The position numbers and the translations under genes are program-made. From Xanthomonas sp. (GTDB lineage Bacteria > Pseudomonadota > Gammaproteobacteria > Xanthomonadales > Xanthomonadaceae), in the NCBI RefSeq assembly GCF_017163755.1, contig NZ_JAFIWC010000008.1:62001-126000 (forward strand): a stretch of DNA of 64,000 nt, read 5' to 3'. Below, piece after piece: positions 54,457 through 63,523 of the stretch (position 1 is its first letter; every line of letters begins with the position of its first letter). The notes under the pieces are model-generated. The model was given only the letters and a program-made list of their open reading frames with translations. It did no database searches and was not told where the DNA came from.

Positions 54457-54951
54457 TGCGCGGCGCCTAAAGGGTTTGGACTGATCTGGAGGACGATGCG
54501 CCGGATTCAAGGGGGTGACGACCGTCACATCCGCACCCCATGCCGGTGTGGGGTTCCCAACCCGCCGCCGGCCACCGGTCGCTGTAACGTACGGCCCGCG
54601 CCGCAATGGGCAACTGCGGTTCGGTCGCATTGCCGGTACCGGTATTGACGCAGCATCCGGGCCGCGACAAGCCGATCGAACCGCGCCGCCGAAGCGGGGA
54701 CGCAGCGCTCGGTTACGCGACCTATTGTCGACATCCAGCTAGAGCCGAGACCGGTCCAGACGCTGCGCGTCCAGGACAAACACCGTCGTTATCAACACGC
54801 GCACCGCAGTAGCAGCGTCTGCTTTGTGTCGAAATCGGACGTTGCCTGGTCGGCCCGTCCGGCGAAAGGTGGGAGCACCCGCAGTGGTCAGAAGACCACC
54901 GTATGGAGGCACCCATCGAAATCGGAGCTCGATGGAACTAGAGCAAGCAAT
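54457..54951. other. Intergenic stretch, nothing recognised
   Basis: About 495 bases between two minus-strand genes. No protein-like frame or strong hairpin was seen; it must contain the promoter of the OLD-type gene. Confidence 0.4.
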
Positions 54952-55869
54952 TTAGGCGGGAGACTCTAGCTGCAACAAGACAGATCGCCACTGATGAACC
55001 GCCCCGGCGATCGGCACGACCACCTCACGCTCAGCTCCCTCCTTCATGGTCTTATGCTTGGCTAGCACTTCCGCGCGAAGTTCTCTGATCTTCTTGAGCG
55101 GCCCCTCAGAATCCTCGTTCTTGCCCCGACTATGACGCATACCGTTATCGGTGAAACTTGCCTCGAAGTATGTACAATCACACTGATGGCAACCACATCG
55201 ACTTGAAGTGGTGATCTGCGACACGCCGGCAATTACTCGATCCCATTTCGCCATCAGCTCACTGGCCTGCTCGCCCAGGATGCGATTCGCCAATTCGACA
55301 TGCGATCTGACGTTCTCGATTTCCCGTCTATCGATCTCGTTCGTCCTGACTACGAGCACAAGGAAGTACACGTTGGCCGCGGCAAAGAACTGCGGAAATG
55401 CCTTCAGTCCAAACGGTTGAAGACGATTTAAGGCGTACCGACAATCCTGCTCGGCAAACTGAAGACGGTACTCAGAGCTTGGGCCAGTAGCGTTTCCGTA
55501 CGCACGAAGATTGTCAAACGCACTTTGCACGCGGGCCTGGACATCTCGAATCACAACCTCGTCGAGCGCTTCCCGAATGTACTGTTTTAGCTCATTCACC
55601 ATGGCCATGATAGCGGCAATGATCCGTTGCTCATGACGCTGGAGGGTATCGCGCAGCTGCTTATTCTTGAGATAGTCCTGCGCCATCGACGCCAAAGCAA
55701 CGACGACTGGATTCTGAAGGTCCAGCTCCAATGCCGTTTTCAGATCCGTCTTCTCGCTCCTAGACGTCAATCCGGAAACGGTGAGGGTGAGGCCCGCATC
55801 TTCCTGAAGGACGCTGTGGATCACTGGCGTTACGTAGATGTCATCAGCTGGCATATCGTAGATTTCCAT
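54952..55869 (-). CDS. Hypothetical protein with CxCxxCxC cluster
   Basis: 305 residues starting MEIYDMPADDIYVTPVIHSV. Mostly helical, with a possible coiled region at 60-120 (LKNKQLRDTLQRHEQRIIAA) and 170-215, and a hydrophobic patch FPQFFAAANVYFLVLVV. Near the C terminus RCGCHQCDC places Cys225, 227, 230 and 232 as a tight metal-binding cluster. No family recognised. It is upstream of the OLD-type gene on the same strand but 495 bases away, so a link is uncertain. GC content is well below that of the backbone. Confidence 0.62.
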   Translation of the reverse strand: MEIYDMPADDIYVTPVIHSVLQEDAGLTLTVSGLTSRSEKTDLKTALELDLQNPVVVALASMAQDYLKNKQLRDTLQRHEQRIIAAIMAMVNELKQYIREALDEVVIRDVQARVQSAFDNLRAYGNATGPSSEYRLQFAEQDCRYALNRLQPFGLKAFPQFFAAANVYFLVLVVRTNEIDRREIENVRSHVELANRILGEQASELMAKWDRVIAGVSQITTSSRCGCHQCDCTYFEASFTDNGMRHSRGKNEDSEGPLKKIRELRAEVLAKHKTMKEGAEREVVVPIAGAVHQWRSVLLQLESPA

Positions 55870-56187
55870 GAATGGCGCGTTAATTCGACTTTAAGAGCGC
55901 CTTGCGCACTCGTCAACTAGAGCATTGAGCATTTGCGCGGGGACTGATCGCTGGCGTCACCTGCGCGACGAATGTCCACGCGTCGTCGTGGTAGCGAGGT
56001 GGGTGCCGGCTAATGATCGCCCCCTTCTGATGTCCGCTTACGGCCAGAAGCCGACATCCGCTCTACCCCCAATAGACATTCCTAACCCCATCCTCTACTC
56101 AACGCACACTACCGGCCAGCACAGGCCCTTCACGGGCGACCGCAATCGGTGGACTTGGTCGTTGGGCGGCCTTGAACATAGCCAACC
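55870..56187. other. Intergenic stretch left of the IS element
   Basis: No gene. Contains TGTCCGCTT ... AAGCCGACA, a short inverted pair near 56033-56058, and the diverged copy of the 52196 sequence. It ends at the IS target site. Confidence 0.45.
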
Positions 56188-56227
56188 TGTCCTGGTCAAG
56201 TTTTAGTGGACACCGCGATAGGGGATT

Positions 56228-57399
<1,172 letters not shown>

Positions 57400-57440
57400 T
57401 CATCCCCTATCGAGGTGTTCACGAGAATTAGACCAGGACA

Positions 57441-57882
57441 ACCTGACATGCCGTCCTATGCGGCACCTCGTGATTTCCTTGCAAGGGCGCCTATGTATAG
57501 AAGGCGAGCTGATCGAGGGTCAGGATTGCTTGCAGAGCCCGTGTCATCGTGTAGCTGTCCTGCGCGGCTGCTCCGTGACCAACGGCATGACGCGATCCCG
57601 CGCTACCAGCCCCTGTCAAGGGGTCGAAATTCGCGAACGCGCGCGTAATAACGCCCTGCGTCTCCACTTCATCACCACCGCCCGGAGCCCAGCCGGGGGC
57701 GTGGCACCCATGTCCTAAAGTAGGGATGGGGCCGCAGACCTCTCTTCATCTTCCGCCGAGAATCGAGCCGCACAAGAATGGATGTGCGGAGCAAGAGGCG
57801 TATCTACAACTTCAGAATCCCCAGGTCCTGCCGATATGTCCATGTGTTTGCTTGCGGCCACGCCCTCCACAAGGACGAAAGG
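57441..57882. other. Intergenic stretch between IS element and nuclease gene
   Basis: About 440 bases. No convincing gene. CCCCTGTCAAGGGG at about 57612-57625 is a short palindrome. The promoter of the downstream nuclease gene must lie here; the IS insertion is about 440 bases upstream of that gene and on the opposite strand. Confidence 0.4.
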
Positions 57883-59583
57883 ATGACCAGTTTACGAGCC
57901 CAGTGCGCCGCTCAATTCGAGCTCATCCGAAAGGCAGTCTTCAATGCAAAGGCTACCGCTCAGGCGAGTATTGATCAGGCCCAAGCCAATCTGGACGCGA
58001 CACCAGACGAGAAGCCTAGGAGCGTTGCACAACTGTTGCGTTCAGATCTCCACGCCGAACACGAGACTCTCGCGGCTGCGGTTAGGGAGCGTGACGCTAT
58101 TAGGGGGTTATCTTGGTGGAAGCGCTCTGCCTTGATTTGGGGGGCGAAGCGCAGGGTCAGCGAAGCCACCCGTAATCTTGCGGCCGCGACCCAGCAACAG
58201 CAGGCACCCGACCAAGTTCTGCGGCGTGAAGCGGAGTCCAGGCGAAGAGCCGACCAGCACGCTGCCCATGAAGCATGCAAAGAATCTCTCCAAAGCGCGC
58301 GAAATTTACTGGCACTACATCGTCAAGCTGATGCTGATCTGGAGCTGAAATTTGCCCCCCTGGGTGACGCCATCAACCGCGGCGGGTGGCTTGCCAAGGA
58401 CGCAGCATCCTTGCTGGCCGTTGCCGCAGTGGATGCGAAGAACTGCCGGTGGAACGACGTCGCTGAAACGATGGCAAAGGTCTCCTTCCAAGCGCTTCCT
58501 TCCAGAGCTCGACTTCAGGAATGGGAGACGGAGTGCAATGCCTTCTTCAAGCTTATCAACGTCAAGTCCTATGGCTTTAACGCTGTTGCGCGCTATCCAG
58601 GACTTGTTGGACCATCGCTGAATCTTGCCAGAAGCAGATGCCGCGCTCAGGCATGGATAAGTGCAATGGAAGGCCGTCAATCCCCAGCCGATCAGTGGCA
58701 TGCACTTCCCGGATGTGTTGCACCCACCACTGCACTTGTGGAGCCGGTCCAATGGGTCTTGTACTGGGCATTTCTAGAGGAGTGCCAGCTTTTCGCCGAA
58801 AGGCAACATCAGGCAAAGGCTCATGAGGACTACCTCAGCGGAGTGTTGTTTGGCGGCTTGGATAGAAAGCTCTCTGGTAAGGCAAAAAGTCAACTTCTTG
58901 AGTTGGGATATCCGCGCGCCAGGGTCAACCTCGGCATTGTTCAGCTGGCCGGGCTCAAGCCAGAGGCTACCACAGGAGCTGATGTTGGCCTCGTGGTCCG
59001 ACTGAACGTCGGTGATCTACATGTACACAAAGTTGCGTTGCTGCAGGCAAAGGTTAGTGAAGGTGGCCGCGCCAATATTGGCAGCAGACTTACCGGTCCG
59101 AACAAAAGGACGCAGCTGCAGAAGTTGAATGAGGCAGAGAGGGACTTTTTCCTCTTCTACCACGCAGGCAACGGCACCACCCCCACGCCTCTACCAACGG
59201 TCACATCAGTCCAGCATTTCGTGAATGCGGGCCAATTGAGCGGCACAGCGATGAAGGATCCGACCATCCGGGTAGCCACGCAGGACGAAGGGTGGGAGTT
59301 TGCGTGTTTTGTTGCGTTTGGCCTGTGCACGCCAGCCAACGGAATAGGTAAGGAAGTTCCAGTCGGCGGCGCCCCTCTCGATGTGCTGACGGTCGGGGGA
59401 GCAACTTCATTGCCCGACTACATGATCGTCGTATCCCTGGGCGATGATGATTTGGGACATGAGAACATTATGGAGCCGCTTAAGCGCCGTGGCTATCGTG
59501 CGGTAGAGAGAAAACGAGGAGTCAGCTTGACCCTCAGACCGACCCCGAGGACACAGGATCACGACGGCCACAGTTTAGGGTAG
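57883..59583 (+). CDS. Restriction endonuclease-like protein with QxK nuclease core
   Basis: 566 residues from MTSLRAQCAAQFELIRKAVF with AAGGACGAAAGG just upstream; 35 further codons upstream look non-coding. Residues about 1-160 are helical and coiled-coil-like with many Ala, Gln and Arg (SEATRNLAAATQQQQAPDQV). The C-terminal part has a nuclease core: GADVGLVVRL (Asp367), a short hairpin, then ALLQAKV (Gln388-x-Lys390), the D...QxK variant of PD-(D/E)xK used in several defence nucleases. No helicase or methylase gene is adjacent. Function as an anti-phage or plasmid nuclease is inferred. Confidence 0.7.
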   Translation: MTSLRAQCAAQFELIRKAVFNAKATAQASIDQAQANLDATPDEKPRSVAQLLRSDLHAEHETLAAAVRERDAIRGLSWWKRSALIWGAKRRVSEATRNLAAATQQQQAPDQVLRREAESRRRADQHAAHEACKESLQSARNLLALHRQADADLELKFAPLGDAINRGGWLAKDAASLLAVAAVDAKNCRWNDVAETMAKVSFQALPSRARLQEWETECNAFFKLINVKSYGFNAVARYPGLVGPSLNLARSRCRAQAWISAMEGRQSPADQWHALPGCVAPTTALVEPVQWVLYWAFLEECQLFAERQHQAKAHEDYLSGVLFGGLDRKLSGKAKSQLLELGYPRARVNLGIVQLAGLKPEATTGADVGLVVRLNVGDLHVHKVALLQAKVSEGGRANIGSRLTGPNKRTQLQKLNEAERDFFLFYHAGNGTTPTPLPTVTSVQHFVNAGQLSGTAMKDPTIRVATQDEGWEFACFVAFGLCTPANGIGKEVPVGGAPLDVLTVGGATSLPDYMIVVSLGDDDLGHENIMEPLKRRGYRAVERKRGVSLTLRPTPRTQDHDGHSLG

Positions 59584-59685
59584 GCTCCGGAGAAGTTGAG
59601 CAAGTGCCGGCATGTCGATTTCTCCTGAGCAGTCTGTACGTGGGAGGCATTCAAAACACTCAAAAATCCTGTGATTCCTTAGCCT

Positions 59686-59742
59686 CCTAACCCTTGAATA
59701 AGCGGTGCCGCGAAGCGGAATCGGCTTGAATGCATTGTTAGG
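59686..59742 (-). repeat. Integron-type attC recombination site
   Basis: Read on the minus strand: CCTAACAATGCATTCAAGCC, then GATTCCGCTTCGCGGCACCG, then CTTATTCAAGGGTTAGG. This has the outer core pair CCTAAC/GTTAGG, the inner pair and the central hairpin of 57 bp attC (59-base) elements and closely follows the aadA-type attC. It starts at the stop codon of the 80-residue gene, as expected for a gene cassette. Confidence 0.88.
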
Positions 59743-59980
59743 TCTTACCGGCCAGATCATCCAGAAGTTGATAGCCATACTGTGAGAGGCCCTTGCAGAT
59801 GACCGAAGTGCAGCGACCGAGCTCTCCATCTCTTTCGGTGGTGATGATCCGGATGGAGGCCTCTAGCACCCCTGCCCCCTCATTGTCCAAGATGCGAATA
59901 ATGTCCGAGAATCTGTGATCGTGCTCATCGAAGGCAAGCGCCCCGCCCTGGACTGCCTTTAGTAAGTCAAAAAGCTGCAT
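59738..59980 (-). CDS. Gene-cassette protein, 80 residues
   Basis: MQLFDLLKAVQGGALAFDEH begins a small soluble protein with AAGGAATCTCC before the ATG. Middle: DIIRILDNEGAGVLEASIRI; C terminus: GLSQYGYQLLDDLAGKT. Its TAA is part of the attC core, so it is the cargo of an integron cassette. Function unknown, which is usual for such cassettes. A second small remnant (MPALAQLLRSLP, minus strand, 59577-59615) follows the attC and may be the start of a neighbouring, truncated cassette. Confidence 0.65.
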   Translation of the reverse strand: MQLFDLLKAVQGGALAFDEHDHRFSDIIRILDNEGAGVLEASIRIITTERDGELGRCTSVICKGLSQYGYQLLDDLAGKT

Positions 59981-60199
59981 GGAGATTCCTTGTAATAGCA
60001 AGTCCGGTTATACGACTAATCCACAGCGCACCGTATAGTCGCCATTCCATTAATACGCTTGATCATAGACAACCTGAGTTCGCCGACAATCCGAAGTATC
60101 ACCTTATTTGCGAGACCTGCACTAGACTCACCACCCGGGGCTTTCTTTTGTTCCCAAGGGGAGCTCTAACGAGAAATCCGCTCCATCGGGAGCGTCCGC

Positions 60200-60532
60200 T
60201 CAACTGGCCGCGTCGCTCTGCAGCACGGGCAACGGCTGCCCCGCGGCGGAGCCGAGAGGCAGTCGGGATTCGGCGCCAGGAGTGACGACGATGACCGTAA
60301 TGACATCGTCCCGCAGCGAGTTGATCTGAACGAATTTCAGACCCGCCTTCTCGAACACGTAGGCCTTGAACAGCGGCGAAAGGCTGACGTTTTCTTTGCC
60401 GGCCGGCACACGCGCCCCCATGCCCTCGATGACGTCGGCTGGGTTCAATGTCGGCTCCGCCGCCTTGGCGAGCGAGGGCAACCCGGAGGCTATCATGGCC
60501 ACTCCAATCACTATCGCGGAAAAGGATTTCAT
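60200..60532 (-). CDS. Secreted hypothetical protein, 110 residues
   Basis: MKSFSAIVIGVAMIASGLPS with SLAKA is a clear signal peptide with cleavage before AEPTL. The mature part (about 86 residues) includes FKAYVFEKAGLKFVQINSLR and DDVITVIVVTPGAESRLPLG, which suggest a small beta-rich periplasmic domain. No family recognised. It stands alone, on the minus strand. Confidence 0.65.
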   Translation of the reverse strand: MKSFSAIVIGVAMIASGLPSLAKAAEPTLNPADVIEGMGARVPAGKENVSLSPLFKAYVFEKAGLKFVQINSLRDDVITVIVVTPGAESRLPLGSAAGQPLPVLQSDAAS

Positions 60533-60704
60533 CGTTCGTTCCTTGAAGGTGCAGTCCGTTAGACGCTACTGCTGGGCCGAAGGAGCCGCAAGCGCCGCTC
60601 ATAGGTGCCGAAAAATCGTCTACAGAATTGGACAACGGACCGACAAGTCGCGGGCTGCGCTCTCTGGCTGACCTCGACGGCCACAATTCGATTGGGCGAA
60701 AAGC
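60533..60704. other. Promoter region of the secreted protein
   Basis: Together with 60729-60912 this is about 380 bases without a gene, interrupted only by the terminator hairpin. Nothing else identified. Confidence 0.35.
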
Positions 60705-60728
60705 AAAGGCCCCGCATGCGGGGCCTTT
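60705..60728. terminator. Palindromic terminator
   Basis: AAAGGCCCCGCATGCGGGGCCTTT reads as a perfect 24-base palindrome with T/A ends, able to terminate in both directions. On the minus strand it follows the XRE regulator gene. Confidence 0.85.
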
Positions 60729-60912
60729 GATCGTCGGCGCTTAGGTGGAGGTTCTAGCCTCCGTCCCCCAGCCATGGTGGGTGAAGTGGCCTGGACGATG
60801 AGGCCACATTGCCATCAATGACGTAGACATGCGATCAGTTGAGCGCCAATCGCAGCATCAGAAAAATCCTACGCGCAAGCGTACGCCGGAAATCGCTTTC
60901 CCAAGTCGAACA

Positions 60913-61263
60913 CTACTTATCGGAGACGGCTTCAATCTGCTTGATCAGTTCGCGCTTTTGCTGCTTGGTCAATGAGCCCCAGCGAAGCAGCAACTTGGCC
61001 AACAACTCGTCGTTGGTATACAGGAACGCAGCCGGAACGCCCAGCGCCTCGGCCAGGCGCTCGGCTGTCTCCAGCTTGGGCTCGTGTTTGCCACGCTCGT
61101 ACTGGTTGATGCGGGGGCTGGCCACGTGAGGATCCAGTCCGGCCCGGATGCCTAGCTCCTTCTGGGAAAGGCCCGCGTACAAGCGGGCCTGCTTCAGGCG
61201 TTGGGCAAAGGTCGGGTTTGAGTCGAAGGATACAGACACGTACACACCCCATGGGAACCCCAT
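60913..61263 (-). CDS. XRE-family helix-turn-helix regulator
   Basis: Up to 116 residues. The HTH_3 domain is clear: FAQRLKQARLYAGLSQKELG, IRAGLDPHVASPRINQYERG, KHEPKLETAERLAEALGVPA. The C terminus ends in a basic helix (LTKQQKRELIKQIEAVSDK). The first 10-15 residues may be untranslated because GTG codons further in are also possible starts. It is divergent from the gene at 61341; such pairs are common control modules on islands and prophages. The upstream sequence has repeated CCCCAT words (61253-61263 region) that may be its operator. Confidence 0.85.
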   Translation of the reverse strand: MGFPWGVYVSVSFDSNPTFAQRLKQARLYAGLSQKELGIRAGLDPHVASPRINQYERGKHEPKLETAERLAEALGVPAAFLYTNDELLAKLLLRWGSLTKQQKRELIKQIEAVSDK

Positions 61264-61340
61264 AAGGATGGCGTATGTGCCTACCGTTGCATACTAAGTT
61301 ATTCTTAGTTTTTTGGGCAACCGCTACCTTGGTTGGTGCC

Positions 61341-62117
61341 ATGACCCGAGCAACATGCTGTCCAGCCGGCCCTGACTCATCGGCACGCGTCCTCACCCTT
61401 GAAGAATTGAGCCTGCGCGAGACTCTCTTCTTGGCTGCCCTACTGAGAGCCCAAGCCCTGCGCGTCCAAGTAGCCCCGACCCGCCAGGCTACCTTGAAGG
61501 TGCTGGACGTGCTTAGGAGCCAAGCCCTGATCCAAGTCCCTTGGCCGGCGGACCGCTGGCCCATCCGCCCCGATGCAGAGGTGACGCCGCTTGAGGACAT
61601 CCAGTGGGCATTCGCGTGGGCTTCATACGAGCGCGAGCGCTTGTTAATTGCCTTGGAGGATCAACTTGCCGAACTGTCCGCCGAGGAAGACCTCGCCGAA
61701 CAACGTAGCGCAATGTGGGGCGAGTTGGCGCTGTGGGAAGCCGAACAATTTCTCGAGCAACAACTGCGCAAGCACCAGTTTGATCCAGCCTGGGCTCGTG
61801 ATCTTGGTTTCATCTTTCGTCCTGCTGCACCAGGGCTCCCTATAGCAAGATGGCGCTACTGTTGTTGGGCTGCTGTCCGTCAAGGTGCCTCGGTGGCGCT
61901 GCGTCAGAGCGCCCCCGACGTTTCAGGGATCCGCGAAGCGATATTCCTAGAACTACAGAAGCGCCTTCGCTACGTGACCCATGGTGCCAACCAGTTGGGC
62001 ATGTTCACACCGTTTCAGCCACTGCCCAGTTCGGCATTAGCACAGCTGTTTGTATCACATGTCATGCCGATGGCCTGGGACTACTGGACGGCAGACCGTT
62101 CGGTTTCGCGGGGCTAG
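61341..62117 (+). CDS. Hypothetical protein divergent from the XRE regulator
   Basis: 258 residues from MTRATCCPAGPDSSARVLTL; an ATG at 61275 would add a hydrophobic leader. It is Leu/Ala/Glu-rich and helical, with LEELSLRETLFLAALLRAQA and a central acidic helix (LIALEDQLAELSAEEDLAEQ). Trp is frequent. No motif recognised and no relative known to me. Its divergent position suggests control by the XRE protein. Confidence 0.6.
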   Translation: MTRATCCPAGPDSSARVLTLEELSLRETLFLAALLRAQALRVQVAPTRQATLKVLDVLRSQALIQVPWPADRWPIRPDAEVTPLEDIQWAFAWASYERERLLIALEDQLAELSAEEDLAEQRSAMWGELALWEAEQFLEQQLRKHQFDPAWARDLGFIFRPAAPGLPIARWRYCCWAAVRQGASVALRQSAPDVSGIREAIFLELQKRLRYVTHGANQLGMFTPFQPLPSSALAQLFVSHVMPMAWDYWTADRSVSRG

Positions 62118-62335
62118 CAGGGTATAAGGCGAGGTAGCTACTTGGCGTCTACTACGCACCCGCATGCACGAAGATCTTTCTTCGGCCCCGGAGGGGCCAT
62201 GCCACTGTGTCATCGGTGACGCTTATGTCGTCGCTTTCGCAGGAAAGATCTATCCAAGCATCACGCCAAAGGGCTAGTTGGGGAGCGCGGTGCCTGGCAG
62301 TGCGATGGGCGTATGCCCTACCCGGCCCTCAGATG

Positions 62336-63295
62336 TCACCGGGACTCAAGTTGCGAGAGTATCTCATCCAGCTCGTCCAACTGCGCCTCAAGAAGTTCCT
62401 CGGCAGTCTCATGAACTTGCTGATCTCGTTTAGTACCCTGGCGAAATGATTGTAAGAACTGCCCGAGGATGAACGTGCAGAGGTACTCGTAGTAGAACTT
62501 GCTCTCCTCATCCTTGTAAGAGAGCTTGCCCAGCAGGTTGCTAATTCTATGGTGAAGGTGTGGGTGGCGCATCTGCCGAAGGCCGCCCGGATCCGCCACC
62601 AGATACAGCGAGGAAAGTGCCGGCACCAACACGGCCCAGCCCTTCAGTCGCTTGACACTATCATCCTCATGTAGGGCGACCATTACTCGATAGGCAAAGT
62701 CATCCGCCTCCCGCTCCATCTCAATGGACGTCGCCAACGCTTCCGCAGTCATATCGTGCGGCGCGACCACTCCAATATGCCCTTGGCGTGCATGCGCGAA
62801 CTCGTGATACATGAGGAACGCCACGGCGTACTGAAAGATCCCATTCACCTTATCGCACATGTTCTTTTCGGCATCCGATGTGCTTGTCACAGGTGACGGC
62901 AAACCATCAGGCCAGCGGGTATAGCCGCCTCTGAGCGACGAGGCCCAATTCAGAAGATGCTGGGATCTCTGAAGAAACGCCGTATTGAACTCCAACACGC
63001 CGTCAAAGGATTTATCAATCATTCGCCGCTGGACCTCCTCATGCTGGACGAGCCAGCCGTAGGTGAAAGCCCAGAGAAGCTCCAGGTGAGGGAGATGAAG
63101 CTGAATGAACGCGGGCTCACCATCCCGCTTTACAACGCGAGGCCCTCTTGGGCCGCTCGCGTCGACAACCAAATCGATTTCACTCGAGACGTACTTCTGC
63201 TCAATTGCCTCCTTCAGCAGATCCACTGCGCTGCCATTGGGATTCTCGAATGCATAGACGATGTTGTGCCTGAGGCTATCAATCGGGGATATCAC
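62336..63295 (-). CDS. Lit-like (peptidase U49) metallopeptidase, probable phage exclusion protein
   Basis: 319 residues. A zinc-peptidase motif HEFAH (164-168) lies in FQYAVAFLMYHEFAHARQGH, followed about 28 residues later by MEREADDFAYRVM, whose Glu196 would be the third zinc ligand. Size and layout match the Lit family. E. coli Lit cleaves elongation factor Tu when activated by the phage T4 Gol peptide, killing the infected cell. The C terminus (DEILSQLESR) is acidic. The motif is seen directly; the EF-Tu target is inferred from family. It stands alone near the right end of the island. Confidence 0.75.
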   Translation of the reverse strand: MISPIDSLRHNIVYAFENPNGSAVDLLKEAIEQKYVSSEIDLVVDASGPRGPRVVKRDGEPAFIQLHLPHLELLWAFTYGWLVQHEEVQRRMIDKSFDGVLEFNTAFLQRSQHLLNWASSLRGGYTRWPDGLPSPVTSTSDAEKNMCDKVNGIFQYAVAFLMYHEFAHARQGHIGVVAPHDMTAEALATSIEMEREADDFAYRVMVALHEDDSVKRLKGWAVLVPALSSLYLVADPGGLRQMRHPHLHHRISNLLGKLSYKDEESKFYYEYLCTFILGQFLQSFRQGTKRDQQVHETAEELLEAQLDELDEILSQLESR

Positions 63296-63523
63296 TAGCG
63301 AATGTCCTTCTCTTGTAATTCTCGCAGCCCCGTTGATGGCATATGCACGGGTGCATGGATGGAATTAGGTTGTTAACGGTGCGACCGATGGGATACTGAA
63401 GTTCACCAGTGCGCGTGATCTAGAGGGCCGTATTTCTCGCTAGCCGCGCGCTCGATTGCCGTCGCATCACCGCCTTCAGCGCGCCGGCGTCCCTGCCGAC
63501 GCGCCACGGATCTGGTCAGCCGC

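Noticed and set aside
52105-56187. Gabija system (GajA plus GajB)
   Set aside because: Only the OLD-type ATPase is present; no UvrD/PcrA-like helicase gene is adjacent.
60735-60775. Possible tRNA 3' half (GGTTCTAGCC followed by CCAGCCA) as an island attachment site
   Set aside because: The T-arm stem does not pair when the loop is set at TTCTAGC (mismatches at two of five pairs), and no 5' half is present.
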